This document shows, piece by piece, positions 1 through 10,525 of a stretch of DNA of 64,000 nt. Origin of the DNA: Microvelia longipes (taxonomy: Eukaryota; Arthropoda; Insecta; Hemiptera; Veliidae); NCBI GenBank assembly GCA_018340805.1, contig JACMZG010001870.1:22988092-23052091 (forward strand), written 5' to 3'. The notes beneath the pieces were generated by a model that was given only the letters and a program-made list of their open reading frames with translations, did not search any database and was not told the origin of the DNA. Both the position numbers and the translations under genes were made by a program. Positions within the stretch are counted from its first letter, which is position 1; each line of letters opens with the position of its first letter.

Positions 1-660
1 CCTAATTTTATTTTTAAATTTTAAATACAATTTGATGTATATAAATAATTGAGTGTTTATTTACTTTATGACTGTTTCCTCTATCCATATTTATGTATTT
101 TAATAACACTACAGGGAATATATATTAACCTCCTGATTTGCTTTATATAACTAACTATATTTTGCCCCTTTGCTATATCAAACCTAACTTGCATTTTTTG
201 CTGGTGGCTAACAACAAACATTTTCATTACTGGACCAATTTAAAGAAAGAGAATGCTTCAAATTGATTTTAGCAGCTATGCCTGTAAAAAATAGTATATT
301 TATTGTTGAACAAACATTTCAAGTAAAATGGGTCAATTTAAAGTGATTATGTTCTAAATGACATTTAAATAAAAAGTTAGAGGCTAAGTGCAGAGTTAAC
401 TCTCCATACCCGCAAGCATATTTGGTGTAGGTCGCTTGTATGAAGAGGAAATAGCTTCCTCTCCTTGGAGAGGTAGTATCTTGTACTATCAAAATTCTAG
501 CTATCCTAGCACTTTGGATTAATAGTGTTCAAAACTTTGATTTTAAGTAGCTCATAACAAGATTTCAAAGTTGATTTTATTTTCTAGTGTAAACACAGCG
601 AGAATCGTGTCTGACATAAACACCAAAACATAGGTCATTGAAGATGAAAATCGAGCCTTA
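1..660. other. AT-rich sequence without recognised gene
   Basis: No coding frame, RNA gene or repeat family recognised. The only open frame of note (552-839, minus) lies across a foldback element and has no protein-like composition. Confidence 0.5.
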
Positions 661-914
661 CCTCCGATTTGCTTGCCTATCAACCGATTTACCTGAAAAT
701 TTGGAATTAGACTTATCTCACCCTTACCTTCAAAGGTGACACTAGCCCGTTGGGTGCTTTTTATTTTTAAGGGTGAAAACCACCCTTTTATCAAAAAATT
801 CAGATTTAGGCATTTTAACTTGTTATAACAAAATGTCACATTTCAAGTTAAGGTTGAGATAAGACTAATTCCAAATTTTCAAGTCATTCCATCGATAGGC
901 AAGCAAATCGGAGG
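661..914. repeat. Foldback element with arms of about 65 bp
   Basis: Positions 661-730 and 851-914 are imperfect reverse complements (outer motif CCTCCGATTTGCTTGCCTAT against its complement at 895-914), with a spacer of about 120 bp. I see no coding capacity. Most likely a non-autonomous foldback or MITE; no second copy is evident in this window. The arms are seen directly, the MITE label is inference. Confidence 0.7.
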
Positions 915-2015
915 TATTATGCTTCATTGACTGTACTACAAAACATAGACAGAAGAAAACAACAAAACGTCTTGAGAGACCTAATAAGCCCTGGATTTTG
1001 GATTTTTTAGGTCGAATGCAGCACTTTTTCTAAACACCTCTACAGGAGAAGCTAAAGAAAAGTGTAATAAAAATCGTTTAAACATTTCTTAATAAAATTA
1101 TTATTATTAAATCAATAATTCATTAAAAAAGAGTTATTGCACTAATGTAATATAAAGAAGGAAGGATAATAAGAAAAAATATTGGTAGAGATATACCAAC
1201 TCATAATGGGTCAAATGGAAAAGTAGGTATTACTATGAAAGGAGAGAAAAACAGACGATCAAGAGAAGGGGTAGGTATGTAAGATTAGAAAATTATTAAA
1301 TGTAGACGTAATAACTATTTGTCACAGTGAAGTAATTATTTGGCTAAATGGATTAAAAAGTAGTTTATTTTTTAACAATTTGATAACTTAATTTTCTTTA
1401 AAAGGTTAATTCTAAGGTATTTTTAAAGATAATTTATTATTATCTCATAACTTATATAACATTATTATTAAAAGCAAAAATAGATTATTACAGTAAAGTA
1501 CGGAGTCGCTTAGGAATTTTTTTCACCCCTCTAATTTTCGGATGAAAAACGATAAATAATTTTTTTTGTCTACATCGACCTAGGGTAAGGTGGTAAAATG
1601 AAAAATGTGGTTAGGGAGGTGATTTCGGGTGGTCATACGTCAAGTTGGGTTACCCGTAAATACAACGGGCCAAACTTTTCCTTTAAAAACAAGCCTTGAA
1701 AAAAAAAACCTTGTTAACAACCTAACAAATAAATTAGGCGCAGTTTTTTACCCTTTTTTAACACTCCCATGGGACTTAAAAATATTTCATAGACCGAAAT
1801 AACTCTAAGCCTATAATGTAACCTTTGCCTTACTTCTTATTATAACAGTTAAGTATATAATTACTTATGTTAGACTAATACAATACTAATGAATACGTTA
1901 GCACTTTATAATGTCTATTAATTATTAGAACAATGCTTATTTAATTTTATTATATGATTGCATTAATTGATTCATCATAAGTACGTAAGAAATACTTAAT
2001 AAACAAATATATTTT
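915..2015. other. AT-rich sequence without recognised gene
   Basis: Nothing recognised. A slightly more GC-rich patch around 1590-1680 has no open frame of useful length and matches no repeat elsewhere in the window. Confidence 0.4.
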
Positions 2016-2747
2016 ATCGGGCAAGGGGTACCTCGGAACTTTTTATAACCTTACCACATTGTCCTTAAAAATGTGAAAATGACCAAAACTACTGCAGCAC
2101 GTCCTCAGACAGTAAATACATTGTTTTATTCCCAGCGGTGACCCACCCAGGCACTGACCTCGGTTGATGCTGCATAACTATTGCGATCCAACTAAACCCG
2201 TAGATATATTTAATAAATAAATAGTGATAGTTAGAACTTAATAAATAATCCATCTACTATCGTAGACATTATAATAAATAAATATTATTATTTATTTATA
2301 ACATCAAGACATACTTGTACCAAATTTCAAATCAATTGGATTATTTATATTTGATAAAAATTGAACTAATGCTGATAATAAAATAAAACAGGTGTGTTGG
2401 TGATATATATGACTGCATGCGTGCCAAATCCCAAACCGAATAATTTTTTGTCGTTTTATGAATTTTGTAATTTTTGCTTAGTCATTATTCCAGGTCAATG
2501 ACGGCAACAAATATTTTTCGGAATGATATCCGGAAAATATTTTTTGCCTAAACTAGACCTAAAGTCTCAACTTTTAAGCACAGAAACACACACATGCACA
2601 TACAGACAGTTGGACAAATTTTTGAAAATCATTATGTGGTCTTCAAGACAAATGAAAAAGATAATCTACATGAAATCCTTTTTTCCATTTCTTTCATAAA
2701 TAAGATAATTTTCCTATATACCTACGGTATAAATGAGGAAAACTAAA
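2016..2747 (-). repeat. 5S-module dispersed repeat, copy A
   Basis: Near full-length member of the window's main repeat family, read here on the minus strand. Its order (in 5S sense) is: terminal hairpin motif of the type TATACC-gta-GGTATA inside AGGAAA/TTTCCT (about 2712-2745); a CA-rich tract and a TTAAAACT-type motif; a relic of the block CATTAACCCGCAATAATGACTCAG that is crisp in other copies; a block with TTGGCACGCATG; the 5S rRNA-like segment (2126-2190); and a tail ending at the palindrome-like GAGGTACC motif near 2030. No protein is encoded. The family is described from comparison of about nine copies in this window. Confidence 0.8.
2126..2190 (-). repeat. 5S rRNA-like module in copy A
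   Basis: On the minus strand this reads GGATCGC..., then ATGCAGCATCAACCGAGGTC, then GTGGGTCACCGCTGGGAATA. This follows the order and spacing of metazoan 5S rRNA from about position 35 to 100: GATC, the box A region (AAGTTAAGCAGCATC), and the box C region (GGATGGGTGACCGCCTGGGAATAC). The 5' third and 3' end of 5S are absent, so it is not a functional 5S gene. A 5S-derived origin is inferred from the match to the conserved promoter boxes. Confidence 0.75.
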
Positions 2748-3027
2748 ACATCAGATCACCACAAAGAAAACTTATTAAAAAATTAATTATTAATGAGGCT
2801 TTTTCTTCTAATTAATTAGCTTTGTCTTGAGCAATCAATCGGCATTAAATACATATATCTAACAGTAATTTACTTAAAAAGTTTATATGTTACCCAATAA
2901 CTTCTTTAAAAAATTAAATATTTATTGCTTAAAACAATTCGAAAATGTTTAATTACTTTTATTAAATAAGAAATTTAATTAGATCGTAAAAAATAGTTTA
3001 ATAGTAGGAGTAAAAGTATAACATTAA

Positions 3028-3126
3028 GGCCCGTATTCAAAGACATTTTCCTAACATTCTCATTGTTCCTTAAGGAGAATGGAGAATGTTAGAGAAATGT
3101 TAGGAAAATGTCTTTGAATACGGGCC
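3028..3126. repeat. 99-bp palindromic MITE, GGCCCGTATTC family
   Basis: The unit begins GGCCCGTATTCAAAGACATT and ends with its reverse complement, folding on itself almost completely; the interior is a run of TTCCTAACATT-type words. It shares ends with the larger element at 35593-36741 and the small one at 50555-50660. The flanks are TAA on the left and AAA on the right, so the duplication is not clean here. TIR sequence and the TTA duplications of the sister copies suggest a PIF/Harbinger-type MITE. Confidence 0.75.
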
Positions 3127-3267
3127 AAAATGCCAATTTAATGCCCAAGTTATTCTAAACTCAAATGAAAATTGCAATCGAAAGTTATAATCTAGTTTTT
3201 TTTTGTAACGTGTGATGTCATTGCAGGACTCGGTATAGGCGCTTCCATTGAAAAGTCTTTGTTTTAT

Positions 3268-4176
3268 TGTCTGGCTGACAGGTAAGCACCATAAAAGAAA
3301 GAAACCATTCAGATTTTGCTCATTTGGTGCAGCCATAATGCTGCAGTTAGGTAGTGAATTTTCGATAAAATGTGATTTTCCAACATTTCTTTGAATACAA
3401 AATTGGTTGTATTAAAAATTCTCCTTAGGGTATGAATTTTATTTTAGTGGCGTTTAAAAGCTTAAACTAGGCCCTTTGAAATACATTCTTTATACTTTTT
3501 GATAATTATTTGATAAGTTTTTATTATGAGCAAATATAAAATAAAAACGCTAATATCTCAAAAAGGCAATTTTTAATAATTTTGGAAAAATTCCATAAAA
3601 TACCTTAAACTGTTAGTAAAATGTCAAGGTATGTCAAAAAGGTAATAAAGTTTATATTTCTCACATATTCATTAATAGACATTGCAAAAAAGTGTTTTTT
3701 ACACTTTGACATACCTTGAAACACGTTATGCGCTACTGTGTCCTCTTCCAAGGCGGTCCTTACCAAACTTTGTGGATATTTTACTAACAGTTTAAACTCT
3801 TTTTTGGAATTTTTTCCAAAATTATTGAAAATTTGGTTCTTGAGATATTAGCATTTTTATTTTACATGTGCTTACAGTAAAAACTTGTAACAAATTATAC
3901 AAAAGTATATAGAATCTATTTGAAAGGGCCAAGTTTAAGCTTTTAAACGCCACTAAAATAAAAATCATACCCTATGCAGAATGTTTAATATAACCATTTT
4001 TGTATTCAAAAATCAGATTTTTCCGAAAATTCACTGCCCTACTGCGGCAATATGGCTGCACCAATTGAGCCAAATTATGCGTTCTATGATGCCTACTTAT
4101 CATCTAAAATATACTAAAATTGGTGACCGAGTCCAAAAATGTACTGTTTTGTGTTGATTTGACATGGAATGGACCC
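3268..4176. repeat. Long-TIR MITE (TGTTGATTTGACATGG end), copy 1, left end lost
   Basis: Two arms of about 350 bp are inverted repeats: around 3280-3520 and 3900-4160, each containing TTTGGTGCAGCCAT-type and AAGCTTAAAC-type blocks. The right terminus reads TGTTGATTTGACATGGAAT. The second copy at 46916-47965 has both ends. Here the left terminus is replaced at about 3268 by a piece of the AGGAATCGGTATAGGCGG palindromic MITE (about 3207-3265). No coding frame spans it. Confidence 0.75.
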
Positions 4177-5094
4177 TTTATAATAAAATAAAACAATAAA
4201 TTAATTAATAAAATGATAAAGTAAGAATATACGCTTCCAAAGAAAGTAACAATTAATGAGTAATTAGTATTTTATTTCATAACTATAATTGTAAGGAAGA
4301 TAGTTAAGTTACAAATGAATAATTTATAATCCAGTGAGTTCTCTTAGTCTTTCATATAACTGATGCAACATCAATTAGTAAGTTAATCTAATCGACAATT
4401 ATGTAGTATTTTCTATTCAACATCTGATACGCGAACGTCTTTTGAAAGGGAAAATTTCGATAGAGTCTTTTAGACGAGAAAGTGGGATTCGATTAGTAGT
4501 TTTTACTTTCGTTTATCGGTTACTCCACAAGTCTTCCTTCTAATTGGTGGATTTAATTGGTTAGGTTTTTTTGAGAGAGTAGTGCAAAATATATGTGCAG
4601 GTTGCGGTCTAATAGGTAGTCCCAGTTGGCCACTGGGCCACGAGTTACTATGACCACGTCATTTCGCACAATCTTCAAGTCAAGCATGGGTTGATCGTTA
4701 AAGTATACGTCATACTCGGATATCTATTTGAGAATCTGTAATAATGATATCATTCTGATAAAGACACCAAGAGGAGGTTTTTTGATACGGTTAGTGGCAG
4801 ACAATCGTCTAATGTAGTTAAGCATAAAATACTTATAATTTACTTTTTTATAGAAATATTAAATTTAAAATCTATATTTATGAACTAATATGTAAATAAA
4901 ATTAATAAACCAAAAAAAAGAATGACAAAGAAAAATAAACAACATAGAAAAAAGCCGAAGTACGAAGTGTTATAAAACTTGTATAAAATACATTCGGCGG
5001 ATAAGCGATAAGCGGATCAACCATCAAGACGACAGAACTCAAAGAAAGATAATACCTACACCGCAAAAAATTATGTGACCTATAAGAGAACTAA
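4177..5094. other. Unassigned sequence
   Basis: No gene recognised. A short hairpin (CCCAGTTGGCCACTGGG) lies at about 4621-4637 in a less AT-rich patch (4430-4760). It was checked for tRNA shape and does not give one. Confidence 0.4.
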
Positions 5095-5096
5095 CT

Positions 5097-5530
5097 TATG
5101 AGAAAAAACTATGAGACAACTAACTCAGAAGACAAATAAATATATGAGACAACTAACTTTAGGTACAATAAACCAATGAGACAACTAACTCAAGGGACAA
5201 ATAAACCAATGAGATAACTAACTCAAGGGACAAATAAACCAATGAGATAACTAACTCAAGGGACAAATAAACCAATGAGATAACTAACTCAAGGGACAAA
5301 TAAACCAATGAGATAACTAACTCAAGGGACAAATGAGATAACTAACTCAAGGGACAAATAAACCAATGAGATAACTAACTCAAGGGACAAATAAACCAAT
5401 GAGATAACTAACTCAAGGGACAAAATAAACCAATGAGATAACTAACTCAAGGACAATAAACCAATGAGACAACTAACTCAAGGGACAAATAAACCAATGA
5501 GACAAATAACTCAAGGGACAAATAAACCCA
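5097..5530. repeat. 33-bp minisatellite, about 13 units
   Basis: Tandem units reading ATGAGATAACTAACTCAAGG followed by GACAAATAAACCA. The first two or three units and the last two are more diverged, the middle ones nearly identical. One unit (around 5330-5356) is shortened by 6 bp, and others carry 1-bp indels (for example near 5425 and 5453). One minus-strand frame of the consensus has no stop, but the indels break it and it lacks ATG, so I do not call it coding. Homogenised middle units and decayed edges are typical of unequal exchange. Confidence 0.92.
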
Positions 5531-8013
5531 TTAGCTTACAAAGTCACGAGACAGCAAAACTTTGTTGTGCGGAAATATAAAATCATTGGGATTCCAAAAA
5601 TGAGCTATATTGTGTAAAAGAAAAAGTGTGAGGACGCGGAGTGGGACCTTGGCCGAATATTGTCAAGAGAGCCCCCAAGACCTCTGATTTCATTTACCTA
5701 TAGTCTATAGCCTAAACGATTCTTAAGAAGTTCTAGACACAGGGAAAAACTTATAGCTAAAAATGGGCCCTTCTCTGAGACATAGTAAAAAGCAAAGAAG
5801 TTCTTACTTTTCTTTTATTGTTTAACATGAAAACTAATTAACAACTTACATAAGGGTTGCTACTTACTTAGGGTAAATTTACTTTACAGAAGACAGTTTT
5901 ATTTAAGATTTCCAGATCTTAATTAAGGCTTATTGTTTTTGAGACATCGGGTTATTAAAGACATGTTAAAATTATCTTACAAGGAAATGTGCAAAATTTG
6001 TAACACATTGCAGACCTATTATTTTAAAATAAGTCTAATACTATGCTTGTCTAATACAGTTAATTATGTAACTAGTCAGTTAAGCAATATTTTATTGATG
6101 CGAAAATTTGTTTATTTTCGTGTGATCGAGGGTTAATAATTAATTTTTAAAGAAATAAAAATATTTTTCTGTTATAGTGTGTTTTTTATCTTTGCTTGGA
6201 AATTCCTTTATTGTTTTATTATTACATCTAAAATTAATATGGAAGGCATATTAAGCATTGTTCTTTTTCTGCCTGGATAGATGCAATAACATTCTTATTC
6301 CTAAACAAGATTTTATTTTCTAATTTTTTAGGCAGTAAAAGGGGTCCTTATATATTACTTTAAATAAATAATTTGTGCAGTTATAAGCCCACGTTAATTT
6401 AAAATGGCTAAATGGTAGCAACTCACTTTTTTAGCTACAACGTATTATACTGTCATGAATAATTTAAACTGGTTTTATTTATCATAGTCTTTCAATTAAA
6501 CCTAATCATTTATCGTCGAAATTGACAATAAAACAAAATTAGGAATTTAAGGGAAACTATTAATTTCGTGTTAACCATTATCACTTTTCTATTAATGAAA
6601 ATTATAAAACAAGGCATTTCTAGACAAATAATTAATGATGTTAAATCAATAACCAATCGACAATACTTCGTTACAAAAAGCACATCTGAACCTTAAGATT
6701 TTCAATTTATTAAGCTTCTTTTTCTTCTTAATTATTTTAAACTGTTTATAAAAAGACAAAGAGAAAAGAAGCATTAAGATACTTCATTAATTTTGGTTGG
6801 TGAAGTCATTAATTTAGTTTTTATATTATTTTTCTTAAGTCCCTTTTTTCGCGTGATGTTTTTCTTTTTTTTAATTCTTTCGCTTTTTTATTATTTTAGT
6901 AAATTATTATACTTTATTATATTTTATAATGAAAAAATATATAATTAACAAAATAATAAAAGAGAAAAATGTATTAAGAATTTATAAATAAATAAACAAA
7001 GAAATATAAAAAATTTAAATATAAAAATAAAATTGACTGTAAAACGAAAGGTTTTAACCATTTTCAAACTAAGGAAGCGATAGAAAATAATTAGTCAGTT
7101 CCACTTCTAGTTATTTTTCAAATGAAAAGTACTTATTTATTTTGATGTCACTGGGGCCTTAGATGTCATTTGAAATGGTCAGTAATGTTACTGTAAAAAG
7201 ATCCTTATCAGCAGGCAGGGATCTTTTGTAACAGGGAAGTAGTGATGTGTATGCATGTCATGTAAACATATGCTTGATTTTTATTTTATTTTGTCTTTTT
7301 CCGAATCATAAACTTGGACGAAAAGTAGCCCTTGGTGGAAAAGAACATTTTATTCCCTTTTGATATATAGTAGGTTCTATACACAGTATTGATCATTTGC
7401 TCTGTAAATTTCATTTCCTTTCCTATGAAGTAAAATATAAGTAAGCGTTATTTTCTGTTAAATATTCATATATAAGATTCATAAAAACACATGATCATAT
7501 TTCCTGTTTAAAAAAATAAACTAATATCTGTTTGTATCATATGATTAAAAGATAAAATTCAATACACAAAAGTGATGGAAGTATCTTTATTTCACGTATT
7601 ATCAACATCGTTTGAGCCTCAGGAGTTAAAACATTATTAACCCTTCTCGGCAAGCTTCCAGAGCTGACTAGATTATCTCCCTCGGCCTGTCGGGTTAAAA
7701 AGCTAATGATATTTTCCCTTAAAGCTAAGCCGGAAGAAGGCCGAAAAAGAGAAAAGTCCGAAGGAAAAGAAAAGTTTTTTCCTTCGACGTTGCCTTCAGG
7801 GAAAACTTAAACTTGAACTGTAAAACTTCCTTCCGTCCCTCGTTGTTAAACTATATTAAGGAAGTCAGAAACTTTCTGTTACCTGTAAGTGCTAAAATGA
7901 TGCATTTGATGAAAAAATAGAATGTCCCATCCTTCCTATGTTGTAACTCCTATGACAGAATATAGGAAGGGGATTTTTCTCCGTTTCGATTTTTTAGCTT
8001 TTCAATTTTAAAT
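5531..8013. other. Long quiet AT-rich stretch
   Basis: No gene, RNA or repeat family recognised. A less AT-rich patch at 7610-7860 includes a purine-rich run but no open frame. The 67-codon frame at 5933-6136 has no recognisable motif. Confidence 0.4.
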
Positions 8014-8665
8014 TTATACCACAGGCATATATAGGAAAAATTTTTGTACTAAAAATCCGAAACCGGGATTTAACTGAATGATCTGTTGCAGGTGTTTTTT
8101 AAATCTCTCAGTAGTTTTTACCTTCTTGTCAGTCTGTATAAAGGAGAATTTGTGTGTGTCTGCATGTGTGTGCTACCATGGTTGCTCTAGTGTGTTTTTA
8201 CTACAGAGTTGAAACTTGGCATAAAACATTTGCTTTTAGATTCAGTTGTGCTACCAGGAAAATGATTATTTTCTAACGAAATTAACCGTCATTAATAACA
8301 CAGCAAAAATTAAAAATCAAAATTTATACTTTTATTTTTTATACTTGCCCAAAAAATTTGGCAAGTGTATCAGTCCTGTGTAAGACCAATAAATGCAAGT
8401 TTCATCTCATTATTAGAATTAATTCAATTATCGGATGTATACGTTTTTTTAAATCTTTAATTAGAAAATGTCTAATGGAGATGATATTTAGCAGGAATGT
8501 TTTATCTTAAATAACGAACAAGTATACAACGCTTTATTCGGCTTGTAAATCTACGGTTTTTGTCGGATCACTTTTGTTGAACAGCATCAAGTGAGGTCAG
8601 TTCGTGGATGGATGAGAAAACCTATGATTAAAGGTGAGAAAAAGTTCCCTGGAACCCAGTACGAC
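8014..8665 (+). repeat. 5S-module dispersed repeat, copy B
   Basis: Plus-strand member: start near the TTTATACC motif at about 8034, GTGTGTCTGCATGTGTGTG tract (8152-8172), ACAGAGTTGAAACTTGG, diverged CCGTCATTAATAACACAGCA, then the 5S-like segment (8561-8616) and a shortened tail ending near the GAAAAAGTTCC motif. The family's repeated GACGAGCGAAGCGAG tail words are missing here. Confidence 0.7.
8561..8616 (+). repeat. 5S rRNA-like module in copy B
   Basis: Reads GTCGGATCACTTTTGTTGAA, then CAGCATCAAGTGAGGTCAG, then GTGGATGGATGAG. This matches the GATCACT...AAGCAGCATC...GGATGGGTGA order of 5S rRNA. Box C is degenerate and cut short. Confidence 0.65.
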
Positions 8666-9520
8666 AATTTTTTCTTGTAACTTATATGAAATCATTTATA
8701 ATGGTTAAACCATAGTGTCCTCTATGGTTTCTCCAAATATCATACGTACAGCCTTTACCAAAAAGTTCATGTGGACAAATACGAGACAAAAATTTTACTG
8801 AAACCTTTACATCTTAGTGACAGATTTTGTAAAATTGTAATACAAAGTAACACACTCTAAGAAGCTCTTCTAATTGGTGAAATCTGATTAAACCCAAAGT
8901 AAAAAGAAACGATTTCACTCATTTACAGAGTATTTTTAACACAAAGGAAATCACGTGTGCGAGATATTTATACATTAATAAAAATTAATATCATTCTTTC
9001 AAATTTAACATTAAATTTATTTTGTATTCAAATCTCTTAAAGGTAAAAAAATTGGTATAAAAATGTTTATATATAGTTGACGGAATCTAATAATGCCCAT
9101 AATTCCCTGTCTTGTTTAGTGCCTTCCTAAAACCAGCGGACAATATAAGTTTTCAAATTATTATTTTGAAAAAATAATTTTATGGCTATTTGTGTCTAAC
9201 TAGAACTTGACATCTGTGCTAAACATAAACCTCAGTTAGTTTGAAATATTTTAGTAATACATATGCGGCCGCAAAATAATATAGATCAAATATAGATTTT
9301 AAATCTATATTTGGCTGCTTTTTAGTTTTATTGATCACTATAGCGTACGACAAAACAATGGCCTTTAAGCAAATATTCAAAGACAAAATGAGGTTATGTC
9401 GTTGATATCATGAGAGAGAATCACGAGATTTCCTAGACGTTTATATAAATACGATAACTTTCAAATGCTTATCGCTTTCAAAATGGTAAAAATCAAAAAC
9501 TATAACTTCAAAAGGGACAA
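8666..9520. other. Unassigned AT-rich sequence
   Basis: No gene recognised. A short inverted repeat (ATAGATTTTAAATCTAT) sits at about 9292-9308, next to the only NotI-like GCGGCCGC word I noticed (about 9265). Confidence 0.35.
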
Positions 9521-9524
9521 GATG

Positions 9525-9710
9525 TTAGAAATATATAAGGTGACTTAAGTCGATGTTAACGAACCAAACGCATTGGGAGGTTATAACCTGACTTTTTTGT
9601 ATGAATGACGTGTGACGTTATTGCAGGAATCAGTATCGGCGGCTAACATTGAAAATTCTCTTTTTATTCCTGCAATGGCGTGAATGCTGGACTATAACCT
9701 AAAATAAAAC
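9525..9710. repeat. AGGTGATTCAATT palindromic MITE, copy 1 (right end lost)
   Basis: Starts TTAGAAATATATAAGGTGAC and has the inner near-palindrome TGACGTTATTGCAGGAATCA / TTATTCCTGCAATGGCG. The right terminal arm is missing: at about 9710 the sequence passes directly into 5S-module copy C. Compare the complete copy at 41030-41275. Confidence 0.7.
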
Positions 9711-9715
9711 AAATC

Positions 9716-10107
9716 GGATACGAGTACCTTGGATCTTTTTCCTCTTTACATCGGATTCGCTAAGCTCATCCTCTGCAACGTTTTATGATTTTTCGAAGTT
9801 TTCGCTGATTCATTATTGCGGGTTAATAACGTCTTACAAAAAATTATTTTTCGAATAGCACGACTACAGCGGTAGACTGATGTTTGTACAAAATTTTAAT
9901 TCTCTATCATAAATACACTGGGAGCTATGATGATAACAGACACACACACACACAATCATACACACACACAATCATACACACACACACATACAGACAGACG
10001 CCTTAAAAAACACCTAAACGCATGATTCCGTTTTCATCCGGTTTCGGATTTGTTTGCCAGCACAATACTTGTCCTATTTACCTATGGTATAAATGAGGAA
10101 AAGTAAA
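9716..10107 (-). repeat. 5S-module dispersed repeat, copy C (5S segment deleted)
   Basis: Has both family ends on the minus strand: CGGATACGAGTACCTTGG at the left and TTTACCTATGGTATAAATGA at the right. The conserved block TTCATTATTGCGGGTTAATA and a (CA)n tract with two ATCATA interruptions (9939-9989) are present. The internal part that holds the 5S-like segment in other copies is absent, so this is an internal deletion derivative. Confidence 0.75.
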
Positions 10108-10149
10108 AATGAATTCATTCATAAAAACCCTCTATCTATATTTTTTGTT

Positions 10150-10152
<3 letters not shown>

Positions 10153-10205
<53 letters not shown>
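10153..10205. repeat. (TA)n microsatellite
   Basis: Uninterrupted TA dinucleotides, about 26 repeats, just beyond the right end of copy C. Confidence 0.95.
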
Positions 10206-10208
<3 letters not shown>

Positions 10209-10289
10209 TGTTTATTTTTTTACGAATTTAACAATTGTTATAGTTTGAAATTAAAGGTTGATAATTTTTCATGAGAGCATAATAATTTT

Positions 10290-10525
10290 ACCAGGTCCAA
10301 AAATTTGCATTTGCTATGCTAGGCAGCAAAATTAAACCCAACGGTTACATTTTTTACAAGTTTTAACTCTCTTGCGTAAATACAGGAGGAATGTTAAAAT
10401 CACTCATCCACACACACACACAGACAAAAGACATCATGAAGAAAATTAGTCAAAACGCAAAATTTGTAATAAAATTTAACTTCAGATTTTTATGGTGAAC
10501 ACAATATTTTTGCTTTATGCATAAA
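10290..10525 (-). repeat. 5S-module repeat fragment, copy D
   Basis: Diverged fragment of the same family without the 5S segment: it keeps the CAAGTTTTAACTCTCTTGCG motif, a CACACACACAGACAAAAG tract and the terminal-side TTTTTATGGTGAACACAATA block. Confidence 0.5.

Noticed and set aside
552..839. 95-codon minus frame
   Set aside because: It crosses the arms and spacer of a foldback element and has no recognisable motif.
3100..3336. 78-codon minus frame
   Set aside because: It runs across two MITE families; composition follows the repeats.
4615..4645. tRNA or structured RNA at the CCCAGTTGGCCACTGGG hairpin
   Set aside because: A single short hairpin in unique sequence; no cloverleaf.
5097..5530. 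CRISPR array
   Set aside because: The units are contiguous, with no unique spacers between repeats, and the sequence is eukaryotic; it is a minisatellite.
9939..9989. Helitron end, from the TC start of the 5S-module family in minus orientation
   Set aside because: The other end lacks CTRR preceded by a hairpin of Helitron type, and no AT insertion pattern could be shown.
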